Of a stretch of DNA of 15,260 nt, positions 1-7,294 are shown piece after piece; position 1 is the stretch's first letter; every line of letters begins with the position of its first letter. The notes under the pieces were generated by a model, which was not told the origin of the DNA, made no database searches, and saw only the letters and a program-made list of their open reading frames with translations. The translations under genes and the position numbers were made by a program. This stretch comes from Planctomycetota bacterium (GTDB lineage: Bacteria > Planctomycetota > UBA11346). The stretch covers positions 1 through 15,260 of the forward strand of contig JACDEC010000018.1 in the NCBI GenBank assembly GCA_013816645.1, written 5' to 3'.

Positions 1-5
1 TGGCA

Positions 6-911
6 ATGGGTGAGCCGCTGGTCGATGGCGATCTGGTCGCGCGCCCGTCGCCCGGGTACGAATTGCTCGACAGCGGCGGCGGCCGCAAGCTCGAGCGGAT
101 CGCCGGCGTGCTGGTCGATCGGCCCTCGCCGCAGGCGATCTGGCGGAAGCGGCTCGGTGCCGACGCCTGGTCCGCGGCGGTCGCGACCGTGGTGCGCACC
201 AAGGACGGCGGCGGCTATTGGACGCATCGCGGCGCGGAGCCCGCGGACCTGTGGCTGCGCTGGGCGGCGCCGCACGGCGGCGAACTCGCCCTGCGCCTGC
301 GCTTCACCTCGTTCGGCCATTGCGGTGCCTTCTTCGAGCAGGATCCGGTGTGGCAGCTGCTCAACACGGCGGTCGCCGGGCTGCGCGCGCAGCTCGGACA
401 GGCGCCCAAAACCGTCAACCTCTTCGCCTACACCGGCGCGGCCTCGCTGGCCATGGCCACGGCCGGGGCCGAGGTCTTCCACGTCGATTCGGCGAAGGGC
501 GTGCTGACCTGGGGCAAGGAGAGCGAAGCCGCGAGCGCGCTGGGCGAGGGCCGGGTACGCTGGATCCACGACGACGCGCGCAGCTTCCTCGCCCACTCCG
601 CGCGCAAGGGCTTTCGCTACCGGCTGATCCTCGCCGACCCGCCGAGCTGGGGCCACGGCGCGGACAAGGAGACCTGGGATTTCGACGAGCAGGTGCAGAT
701 CCTGGCCGAGGAATGCCGCGCCGTGCTCGAACCGGCTGGCCGCCTCCTGCTGACCGCGCACACCCCAGGCGTGCAGCGCCGCGCCCTGGCCAACGTCCTC
801 GCCACCGCGGGCTTCGTCGATCCCGGGTGCGGCGAGCTCGCCGTCGCCCACCGCGACGATCCCCGGTTGCTTCCGGCGGGCATCTACGCCTGCGGGACCG
901 TCGCATCCTGA
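6..911 (+). CDS. Class I SAM-dependent methyltransferase, RlmI-like (probable rRNA methyltransferase)
   Basis: The product (301 aa) has a Rossmann methyltransferase fold. Motif I is VNLFAYTGAASL at residues 138-149, an acidic residue that should bind the SAM ribose is D161, and motif IV is DPPSW at 211-215. The N-terminal half carries YELLDSGGGRKLER (18-31) and SPQAIW (41-46), which I recognise from the COG1092/RlmI-like group annotated as class I SAM-dependent rRNA methyltransferases. Those proteins methylate 23S rRNA bases in the cytoplasm, but the exact target here is not shown by the sequence. The length of about 300 aa suits the compact version of this group without a PUA domain. The frame is still open upstream to the window edge, so the true start could lie outside. 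The ATG at 6 gives a plausible full-length protein. It is followed by a tRNA gene on the same strand. Confidence 0.85.
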   Translation: MGEPLVDGDLVARPSPGYELLDSGGGRKLERIAGVLVDRPSPQAIWRKRLGADAWSAAVATVVRTKDGGGYWTHRGAEPADLWLRWAAPHGGELALRLRFTSFGHCGAFFEQDPVWQLLNTAVAGLRAQLGQAPKTVNLFAYTGAASLAMATAGAEVFHVDSAKGVLTWGKESEAASALGEGRVRWIHDDARSFLAHSARKGFRYRLILADPPSWGHGADKETWDFDEQVQILAEECRAVLEPAGRLLLTAHTPGVQRRALANVLATAGFVDPGCGELAVAHRDDPRLLPAGIYACGTVAS

Positions 912-974
912 GCGCCGGTTCCCACGCCCTTGCAACGCCCGGCGTCCCATCTATCGTTCGCCCTCCCAACCCAT

Positions 975-1062
975 GCCCGGGTGGCGGAATTGGCAGACGC
1001 GCTAGGTTCAGGTCCTAGTATCCCTTAAAGATGTGGAGGTTCGAGTCCTCTCTCGGGCACCA
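975..1062 (+). tRNA. tRNA-Leu, anticodon CAG
   Basis: This is a class II tRNA. The acceptor strand GCCCGGG (975-981) pairs with CTCGGGC (1052-1058) with one G-U pair, followed by an encoded ACCA. The anticodon arm is CTAGG-TTCAGGT-CCTAG, with CAG at 1009-1011, which reads the leucine codon CUG. A long variable arm, typical of tRNA-Leu, lies before the T arm GGAGG-TTCGAGT-CCTCT. The total is 88 nt including CCA. An intrinsic terminator begins two bases after the CCA. Confidence 0.96.
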
Positions 1063-1063
1063 G

Positions 1064-1101
1064 AAACCCTGTAAGCGCTTGCGCTTACAGGGTTTTGTTT
1101 T
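1064..1101 (+). terminator. Rho-independent terminator after tRNA-Leu
   Basis: A perfect inverted repeat AAACCCTGTAAGCGC (1064-1078) / GCGCTTACAGGGTTT (1081-1095) is separated by TT. Sterically this gives a stem of about 14 bp with a small loop. The 3' arm runs into TTTTGTTTT. It starts two bases after the tRNA CCA, so it ends the tRNA transcript. Confidence 0.92.
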
Positions 1102-1486
1102 GGTACGCCAAGTCCTTCGGCACTTACTCAGCACTGAGACCCCGCCCGGCCTTTGGGGCTCGCGCTCGAGGCGCTGAAGCGGGTGGCGGCGGTGCTCGAA
1201 CAGGGCCTGACCTGCAGACCCAAGAACGTGAGCACACTGTGCAGCGAACTGTGCCGGGCCGCAGGGTCGGCGTGCGAGTGGCAAAAGATGGACCGGCCCG
1301 CACTGCATGGAGCACATGCGGTTGGGGCGCTTGCCATTGTCCACAGCGACGTCGATTGGACTCGCGAAGATTATCGTCGGCCGGGCCCCTGGTTGTTGGA
1401 ACCCTGGCTGACAGTCCGCTGTTGCGCTGCACTTTGCAGGGCTGGGGATATCAATTGGCTGAGTCCCACTTCGGCTACCGTAGTGC
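1102..1486. other. Gene-poor spacer between tRNA-Leu terminator and response regulator
   Basis: I see no recognisable gene here. One plus-strand frame is open from a TTG near 1153 through the interval, with a protein-like segment (ALEALKRVAAVLEQ, then several cysteines), but it has no ribosome binding site or recognisable motif and overlaps the regulator start. It could be a decayed gene or chance coding potential in GC-rich DNA. The last bases before 1487 contain TACCGT (1476-1481), a possible -10 element. Confidence 0.4.
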
Positions 1487-2035
1487 ATGCCCAACACGAC
1501 GCAGAACCACATTCCCACGATCGTATATGTGGAGGATAACGCTGGTGACGCCGTGTTGCTCGAGGAAGCCCTGCGCGAGCGCGGCCACGCGTGCCAGCTG
1601 GTGGTCATCGACCACGGCAACAAGGCCAAGCACTACTTCCAGATGAAGGAGACGGCGCGCGACCTGCCGCCGCCGCACTGCATTCTCCTGGATTCGCTCC
1701 TGCCGGCCGTGACGGGCGGCGAACTCCTCCGCTTCCTGCGCGGTTCGGAGGTCTACGACGACACCCCCGTCTACATCTTCTCGGCCGAACGGGAGTATGC
1801 CCAGCTCATCGCCGCCAACGTCCTGTCCAAGGAGAGCTTCATCACCAAGGCCGCGGATTGGGACGGGCTGCTCCAACTCGCCGACCTGCTGATGTGCAGC
1901 GCCACGGCGAAGGAGGACCAGACACCGGCGAACCCGACCGACTCCAACCCCGAAGTGCACGCGGAAGGCGTCCTGCGCCGACACGACACCAAGGAGCAGC
2001 GCCTTCGCGCGCAGGCCGGTCCCCAGTCGACATAG
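1487..2035 (+). CDS. Single-domain response regulator, Rcp1-like receiver
   Basis: The product (182 aa) has one CheY-like receiver domain at residues 10-140. The acidic pocket is E16-D17 in YVEDN, the phospho-acceptor is D69 in CILLDSLLP, the switch serine is S99 in YIFSA, and the conserved lysine is K121 in FITKAAD. The NAGDAVLLEEAL segment after the acidic pair is typical of Rcp1-type regulators, which partner phytochrome-like kinases. There is no output domain. The last 40 or so residues are polar, proline- and charge-rich and probably disordered. The ATG has no clear Shine-Dalgarno site. It stands alone and is convergent with the CBM6/sensor genes downstream. A partnership with the kinase at 4315-5469 is an inference. 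Confidence 0.88.
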   Translation: MPNTTQNHIPTIVYVEDNAGDAVLLEEALRERGHACQLVVIDHGNKAKHYFQMKETARDLPPPHCILLDSLLPAVTGGELLRFLRGSEVYDDTPVYIFSAEREYAQLIAANVLSKESFITKAADWDGLLQLADLLMCSATAKEDQTPANPTDSNPEVHAEGVLRRHDTKEQRLRAQAGPQST

Positions 2036-2112
2036 CGCGGTGGTCGAAACCGTCGCCGCAGCGGAAGGCTCGGCGCACGCAGCGCGACACGCAGTGGTAC
2101 CAGCCTATTCGA

Positions 2113-3039
2113 TCAACCCAATCCAGACGGCATGGCAGGTGACACCTGGATCCAGTTGAGGTCCAGAGCCCCCGAATCGAGGGTGAAGCGGATCACCCGG
2201 CGTCCAGCGCTGATCGGGACACCGCGTCGCGTCACGGTCAGCCAGGAATCCCATCCACCGGTATTGCCGACACTCATGGCTCCGGTCACGTCGACGCCAT
2301 CAATCGAGATGTGCATGGTGCCGCCGCTGTAGCCGCTGGCGACCCGCACGTCGAGGTCGTAGGTTCCCGGGCTTGTGACGTCGACGGTGTACTGCATCCA
2401 TTCGCCCGGGTTGAGCCATCCTACTTGCCAACCAGCGCCGGCATCGACGCAGGCACGGATATCGACACCAGAGGTGCGATAGCCCCCGCCATGATTCTCC
2501 GCATCGACATCGTGGTAAGCGATACCCTCGCCCCCCTGATCGAAATGCTCGGCCTGGAGGACAGCGGAGAAGGTCGGGACGTTCCACACCGGCGTGGCGA
2601 TGACGTTCAGAGCATTGCAATCGAGGCCGCCCGCGTCGCAGGTGATGCGCAGCACATGCATGCCAGTGGTCAGCGATACGTTGGCCTTGATGATATCGCG
2701 GAAGGTATCCCAGCTGCCGGTGTTGGCGAAGGTCATCGCCCCGGTGACGTCGGCTCCATCGATGGAGACGTGGATGGTGCCGCCGGAACCACCATTGGAT
2801 ACCCGCGCGCTGATGTCATAGGAACCCGAGGCGTTGATGTTCACCGAGTACTCGAGCCATTCGCCGGGGCTGAACCAACCGACCTGCCAGCCACCGCCTG
2901 CATCGCTCGTCCCACGGATGTCGACGGCAGTGCTGCGGTACCCGCCTCCGCTGTTCGCTGCGTCGAGGTCATGGTAGCCGATTCCCTCGCCGCCGTTGTC
3001 GAAGTCCTCTGCCTGGATGAGGCCGGGGATAGAATCCGC
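2113..3039 (-). pseudogene. C-terminal remnant of a secreted protein with two tandem CBM6 modules
   Basis: On the minus strand the open frame runs from just after a TGA at 3042-3040 to the stop at 2113. It encodes two tandem carbohydrate-binding module family 6-type domains. Each has the signature QAE.FD.GGEGI.YHD.DA, then GGYR....DIR, GGGWQVGW or AGWQVGW, PGEW..Y, and a C-terminal aromatic segment such as LDLNWIQV. CBM6 domains are beta-sandwich glycan binders of extracellular hydrolases. No signal peptide, catalytic domain or natural start precedes them. The upstream sequence is a cytoplasmic PAS domain in a different frame. An internal ATG at 2844 would give 243 aa, but it falls in the middle of the first module, so it is unlikely to be a real start. 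I read this as the 3' end of a broken gene joined here by rearrangement or misassembly. Confidence 0.75.
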
Positions 3040-4109
3040 TCAGCCTCCCGGTTCATGTGGGTGAACTGCCAGTTGCGATTGAGCACGAAAAAGCCGTCGG
3101 AGATACCATCGATGATCGCTCGCGACGTGCGCTCCGCGAACGCCAGCGCCGCCTGCTCACGCTTCCGCTCGGTGACGTCGGCAAGGAGGCCGGTGACCCC
3201 CATCGGGTTGCCGAAAGCATCGAGCCTCGCCCGACCGGTTGCCTCGACCCAAACCACCGCACCGCTGTCGGGCCTCGTCCAACGGTACTGGGCATCGTAG
3301 GACCCATCGCGCATCGCCCGCGCCATCGCGGCAACGTGGATGTCGCGGTCAGCTGGGTGGATCGCCGCGATCCACCCGGATCCGGTAGCGATGGCGCCAT
3401 GCCCGGAGATGCCGAGCACCGACGCCGCGGTATGCGACCAGTTGACGCTGTCCCGGGCGCAATCGTATTCCCAGGCGACCTGGCGCGCTGCCTCGAGAGC
3501 CGTACGCAAACGCTGCTCGCTCTCACGAAGCTCACGGGTGATCCGTGACCGTTCGATAAAATCCCAGCACCGCTCGGCGACGGTCTGAACCAGATCGATC
3601 TCGTCTGTTCGCCAAACGCGCGGCGTCGCCTGATGCACGGCCATCGCCGCGACGAATCGATCACCCTTGACCACGGACACGCAGATGACGGAGCGGATCA
3701 GGGTGAGGGCGTATGCTTCACGAGCAGCGAGTGTGCGCGGATCGCCCTGCGCGTCGCTGACCACGTAGGGCTCTCCGGCGCGCATCAGCCGTAGGCACTC
3801 ATCACCGAATTGTGCGAAGCGATAGCGACCGACGATGCTGGGGACCTCGTGGTTATAGTCGCCGGTGAGGTTGAAGGTGTCCTGATCCGCCTCGACGTCG
3901 GCGTAGGCGCAGCGGTTGACACCGAGGTGCTGTCCGAGCAAGCGAGCTGCGATCTGGGTGATCTCGTGCGGGTCCGCGATTCGCGCCGTGGCGTTTCCGA
4001 AGCGAGCAAGGAAGGCTTCGCGCGCAGCATGCGCACCAACATCGTCAGAGGCGTGGTCGATTCCCGAGCTGCCGACGAAGTCTGAAGACGGCTCGTTGGT
4101 GGAATTCAT
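2841..4109 (-). CDS. Truncated GAF-PAS-PAS sensor protein (kinase part lost)
   Basis: The reading frame gives 422 aa, but only about the first 360 look native. They contain a GAF domain (about 45-185), a short coiled linker (RITRELRESEQRLRTALEAA), a PAS_3-type domain (about 205-320, with VAWEYD, IHPADR and GLLADVTERK), and the start of a second PAS domain (325-360, ending NREAERIL). After that the sequence turns into a serine/threonine/arginine-rich tail, which is the CBM6 DNA read in the wrong frame. Such proteins normally continue into a histidine kinase or GGDEF output, and none remains. The start at ATG 4109 has a poor Shine-Dalgarno site. It lies 205 bp downstream of the kinase gene on the same strand, so it may have been the third gene of the kaiC-like operon. 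A remnant without output could still bind ligand but should not signal by itself. Confidence 0.75.
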   Translation of the reverse strand: MNSTNEPSSDFVGSSGIDHASDDVGAHAAREAFLARFGNATARIADPHEITQIAARLLGQHLGVNRCAYADVEADQDTFNLTGDYNHEVPSIVGRYRFAQFGDECLRLMRAGEPYVVSDAQGDPRTLAAREAYALTLIRSVICVSVVKGDRFVAAMAVHQATPRVWRTDEIDLVQTVAERCWDFIERSRITRELRESEQRLRTALEAARQVAWEYDCARDSVNWSHTAASVLGISGHGAIATGSGWIAAIHPADRDIHVAAMARAMRDGSYDAQYRWTRPDSGAVVWVEATGRARLDAFGNPMGVTGLLADVTERKREQAALAFAERTSRAIIDGISDGFFVLNRNWQFTHMNREAERILSPASSRQRTSTTAARESATMTSTQRTAEAGTAALPSTSVGRAMQAVAGRSVGSAPANGSSTR

Positions 4110-4314
4110 AGGAGACGCTCAGGTCCAGGATTCATGTCCGCCTGGTTCTGTGATCGCCCTGCGTTGGATGGCGAGCCGCTGCAGCATGGCGGAGGGACCT
4201 TCTCCGCGAGCTAAAGGAGATCAAGCGGTGTAGGCACATGGTTGGAACGAGCCGGGAGGCCAGACCCGGGAACGTCGAATCGGGTGGCTCTGGATGATTC
4301 GAATTCCGCAAGCC

Positions 4315-5469
4315 TCAGGAGGCAAGGACATCTATGGAAACGGATGGTCGTTCGATCCTTCTAGCGACACTGAAGAAGAACCGCGATCCGACCCCGTACG
4401 TCGATTCGACCCAGATCTCTCCCCCATGCATCTCTGCGATCCGCTTACACGTAGCCAAGCCGATTCCATATCCCGCGTAGTCCGAGACGTGCAAGCGCTG
4501 AAAAGTCTCAAATATGCGTTTGAGGTTGTCGGCCTTTATCCCGATCCCATTGTCACCAACGGTGAAGATCCACTCGCGTTCGGTCTGGCTCGACGAAACA
4601 GCTATGTGGGGCGTTTCGGAACGATATTTTATCGCGTTGCCGATGATATTCTGGAAAATCTGCACGATCAACGTCTTATCCGCTGTGATCGTCGACAGTT
4701 CGGCGATGTCGATCGCTGGCTTCACTTCGTCGATTTTCAGACGTAGATTTGCCAAGGCTTCGGCTACCGCTTCAGCTGCGGGGAATGTCGTAAGTTCCGG
4801 CTCTGCGGAGCCGATTCTGGCATACTCCAGCAGGGAGGTGATCAGCCCATTCATCCGGCTGGCCCCAGCGATCGCGTGCGTGAGGTACTTGCGCAGATTC
4901 TCCTCGAGGTTCACGCTACGAGCCTGGATCAGGCCCAGGTAGTTCGAGATCATGCGCAGCGGCTCCTGCAAATCATGCGATGCGGCCGAAGCGAAGCGGG
5001 TTAAGTCATCGTTGGATCGCGATAGCTCTTTGGCCTGAGACTCCAGGCGTTCCAGAAGCGAGCGGATCTCATATTGCCGTTCCCGCGCATGCAGCGCCAC
5101 CCGCACCGCACTCGTGAGTGTCGCTGCCCGGCAGGGCCGCTCGATGAGCGTCACCTTGGCGTGCATGCCGAAGAGATCGACGATCCTGTGAGCGTCATCG
5201 CCTTCACCCGAACTCATCAGCATGACAAACGGAACCACAGACCAGGCAGGTTCCTCGTCGAGCAACCCGCGAATCTCAGCCGCATGCGCAGCCGTCACCG
5301 CCTCTTCGGCCACGACCACCGCTCCGACTCCGCCTCGCAGTTCGCGGCAGAGATCAGGGACGTCGCTGCATACCTTCACTGTCAGGCCATCGGAGGTGAA
5401 TACCTCGCCGATCAATGCCCCGTCCTCACCTGTTGGCGCGAGTATGAGGCAGCGATGGGTTGCGGTCAC
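4315..5469 (-). CDS. Histidine kinase with N-terminal degenerate receiver domain
   Basis: The product (384 aa) begins with GTG. Residues 1-125 resemble a receiver fold but lack the phosphorylation site: the strand-3 aspartate is replaced by AEE (54-56), the acidic pair is missing from LAPTGED, and the usual K-P is R111-P112. A linker helix leads to a HisKA domain with ASHDLQEPLRM, where H165 is the expected phospho-acceptor. The HATPase domain has an N box QNIIGNAIKYR (273-283), G1 DNGIGI (306-311), an F-box-like IFETFQRLH and G2 GYGIGLATCK. The HisKA type resembles that of phytochrome/Cph1-like kinases. It has no membrane segment, so it is cytosolic. Its GTG overlaps the kaiC-like stop (GTGA), indicating translational coupling and probably a joint function. 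Confidence 0.9.
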   Translation of the reverse strand: MTATHRCLILAPTGEDGALIGEVFTSDGLTVKVCSDVPDLCRELRGGVGAVVVAEEAVTAAHAAEIRGLLDEEPAWSVVPFVMLMSSGEGDDAHRIVDLFGMHAKVTLIERPCRAATLTSAVRVALHARERQYEIRSLLERLESQAKELSRSNDDLTRFASAASHDLQEPLRMISNYLGLIQARSVNLEENLRKYLTHAIAGASRMNGLITSLLEYARIGSAEPELTTFPAAEAVAEALANLRLKIDEVKPAIDIAELSTITADKTLIVQIFQNIIGNAIKYRSETPHIAVSSSQTEREWIFTVGDNGIGIKADNLKRIFETFQRLHVSDYAGYGIGLATCKRIAEMHGGEIWVESTYGVGSRFFFSVARRIERPSVSIDVLAS

Positions 5470-6956
5470 GTGGCTGGCTCGGATGCATGTCTCCGCTTCG
5501 GCTTGGACACGATCTCGGTAACGGGAGGTCCGGTCAGCACCCCCTGGAATCCCTCGATGACCTCACCAATCACGAGGCGGTTGTTCACGATCGACATCTC
5601 TCTGATGGTATTCTCATGAGGTCCATTGCGGCGTTTCACGACCGAGATCGCCTTGCGAATGTGACCATGAACCTCGAAGTACCGCAACACGACGACGGTA
5701 TCAGCCAGATACGTCACATCCACGGGCGTCGACATGTCGATGACCAGACCGTGCTGGGCAAGGATCAAGAGGGTCACCACCCCCTGACGGCCAAGGAATG
5801 CCAGCAGTTCATGCATGTGCAGGATGAGGAACTGCTCCTGCGGCATGGCCTGCAGGTAGCCGTTGAGGCTGTCGATGACGACGACTTTGACATCATGCTT
5901 CTCGACCCGGTTCATCACCACCTGGGCCAACTCACCTGGCGTCACATCGGCAGGGTCGATCTGCATGATCGTCACGATGCCGTTGGCGACATGCTGGTCT
6001 AAAGGCACGCCGAGGAGCTTCGCGCGCTCCATCATATTGCGGGTGCTCTCCTCGAAGGAGAGCACGAGAACCCGGTCTCCACGCTCGGCGGCGGCGTAGG
6101 CGAATTGGGTCACGATGATCGATTTCCCGCTTCCCGCGGGACCGAGGATCAGGCTGCTCGTCCCTCTATTGAGCCCTCCGCCAACGAGAGCGTCGAGGTT
6201 CTTGACACCACTCGATGCGATGCCCGTCGGGTAGTCGGTGAAGCGGTCATACGCGATGAGGCGCGGGAATACCTGCAGCCCGCCTTTGCGGATCACGTAG
6301 TCATGGCTGCCCCCGATGAAGCTGACACCACGCAACTTGGTGATCGATAAGCGTCGGCGCTCTGAGCCGTAGTCGGTCTTCGTGGATTCGAGTTGGATCA
6401 CCCCATTCACCAGGTTGGCGATCTGCATGTCGGATGGAACGAGCGTGGTGTCCTCCAGGAGCAGGACGGTACATTTCCGCAGCCCGAACACCTGCTTGAG
6501 CGCCAGCATCTGTCGACGGTAGCGGATGGGCGATTGAGCGAGAAGACGCATTTCGAACAGCGAATCGAAGACGATCCGGCTCGGGTCGGCGTCTTCGATG
6601 TTCTTGATCAGTGCCTTGGTCGCTTGATTCAGTTCCACCTCCGAGCTGTGGAAGACCGTGCTCTGAGCCGGCGCGGCCAACTGTTGCAGCGATGACATGT
6701 CCACAACCGCTACGTCATCCAGGGACCATCCATGGGAACGAGCCACCGACTCCAACTCCGGCTTTGTCTCTGAGAGGCTGATGTAGAGGCCTTTCTCGCC
6801 ACGCTGAACACCCTCCATCAAAAACTGCAGCGCCAGGGTCGTTTTCCCCACGCCTGCAGCCCCTTCGATCGCATACATCCGGTCACGGGGAAGACCGCCT
6901 GCGAGAATCGCATCGAGGCCCTCGATGCCCGTGGAACATACAGTCGCTGGGGTCAT
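5466..6956 (-). CDS. KaiC-like double-domain RecA/RAD55-family ATPase
   Basis: From ATG 6956 the product is 496 aa, close to KaiC length, with two RecA-like domains. Domain 1 has Walker A GAAGVGKTT (32-40) and Walker B IVFDSL with D131. Domain 2 has Walker A GPAGSGKS (272-279), the catalytic pair E302-E303 in SFEES, and Walker B VVVIDSL with D362. The segment DVTYLADTVVVLRYFE corresponds to the KaiC autophosphorylation region. The cyanobacterial S431-T432 pair appears as T415-Y416. In domain 1 the expected EE reads SET. A TTG at 7037 would add 27 residues, but they do not look like family sequence. The ATG has AGGGA about 8 nt upstream and begins just before the conserved STGIEGLDAIL. It is the first gene of a minus-strand unit with a coupled histidine kinase. 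kaiA and kaiB are absent, so a clock function is not implied; a KaiC-like signalling or stress role is as likely. Confidence 0.9.
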   Translation of the reverse strand: MTPATVCSTGIEGLDAILAGGLPRDRMYAIEGAAGVGKTTLALQFLMEGVQRGEKGLYISLSETKPELESVARSHGWSLDDVAVVDMSSLQQLAAPAQSTVFHSSEVELNQATKALIKNIEDADPSRIVFDSLFEMRLLAQSPIRYRRQMLALKQVFGLRKCTVLLLEDTTLVPSDMQIANLVNGVIQLESTKTDYGSERRRLSITKLRGVSFIGGSHDYVIRKGGLQVFPRLIAYDRFTDYPTGIASSGVKNLDALVGGGLNRGTSSLILGPAGSGKSIIVTQFAYAAAERGDRVLVLSFEESTRNMMERAKLLGVPLDQHVANGIVTIMQIDPADVTPGELAQVVMNRVEKHDVKVVVIDSLNGYLQAMPQEQFLILHMHELLAFLGRQGVVTLLILAQHGLVIDMSTPVDVTYLADTVVVLRYFEVHGHIRKAISVVKRRNGPHENTIREMSIVNNRLVIGEVIEGFQGVLTGPPVTEIVSKPKRRHASEPAT

Positions 6957-7069
6957 GGTACGTTCCCTGGGCCTTTCGTTTCCGGGAGGATCGAAATCGC
7001 TCGTTGCTGGGAATAGCAGGCACACCTCGCCTCGCAAGAACGAGATCGAACGGCGAGAACAGCATAACG

Positions 7070-7113
7070 CATAGGCTATGAATTCGCCATTTATGATTCA
7101 TACGATTCGTATG
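7070..7113. promoter_or_regulatory. Paired dyad elements upstream of kaiC-like gene
   Basis: Two short palindromes lie upstream of the kaiC-like start: CATAGGCTATG (7070-7080) and CATACGATTCGTATG (7099-7113). Both begin CATA and end TATG around a 1-nt centre, and their centres are about 31 bp apart (three helical turns). They sit in an AT-richer patch where the kaiC-like promoter should lie. A regulator binding site is an inference, and no -10/-35 pair is convincing. Confidence 0.35.
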
Positions 7114-7223
7114 CGCCATCGACCATCCATGAGGTCCTTAGTCGGTGCCCATGCTCAAGCAACGTGTCGAGGTCATGGGGCTTTCGAAGGAAGGTGGTAC
7201 TCGACCCCTTCCTCCTTTCCAAG

Positions 7224-7272
7224 TGACCTGACCCCCGGAAACTGGCCCATCGAAAACGAGAGAACTCCGGCT
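7224..7272 (+). repeat. Left terminal inverted repeat of the IS3 element
   Basis: Positions 7224-7272 match the reverse complement of the right end (8432-8477). The outer 13 bases are identical, and similarity then continues through CTGG, a CCAxCGA-like stretch and ACGAGAGAAC to CCGGCT, with a few substitutions and small gaps. This is the transposase binding and cleavage end. Confidence 0.85.
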
Positions 7273-7290
7273 ACTAGCCGAAGCGGAGTT
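7263..7290 (+). other. Hairpin covering the orfA ribosome binding site
   Basis: AACTCCG (7263-7269) pairs with CGGAGTT (7284-7290), with an inner CGGCT-ACT-AGCCG alternative stem. The 3' arm contains GGAG (7285-7288), the Shine-Dalgarno site six bases before the orfA ATG. A transcript entering from outside the element would fold this hairpin and hide the site. This is a known protective arrangement in some insertion sequences; its use here is inferred. Confidence 0.5.
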
Positions 7291-7294
7291 CATC

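Noticed and set aside
218..1018. Alternative frame inside the methyltransferase gene
   Set aside because: It is arginine-rich shadow sequence that runs into the tRNA gene, while the other frame has full methyltransferase motifs.
2311..3300. Plus-strand open frame across the PAS/CBM6 junction
   Set aside because: It is antisense to recognisable GAF-PAS and CBM6 sequence and has no motif of its own, so it does not explain the junction.
6957..7037. TTG start giving a longer KaiC-like protein
   Set aside because: The extra 27 residues lack KaiC similarity, and the ATG at 6956 lies just before the conserved N-terminus with an AGGGA upstream.
7160..7223. Imperfect GGAAGG/CCTTCC inverted repeat left of the insertion sequence, as a terminator
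   Set aside because: The pairing has gaps and no T tract follows in either direction.
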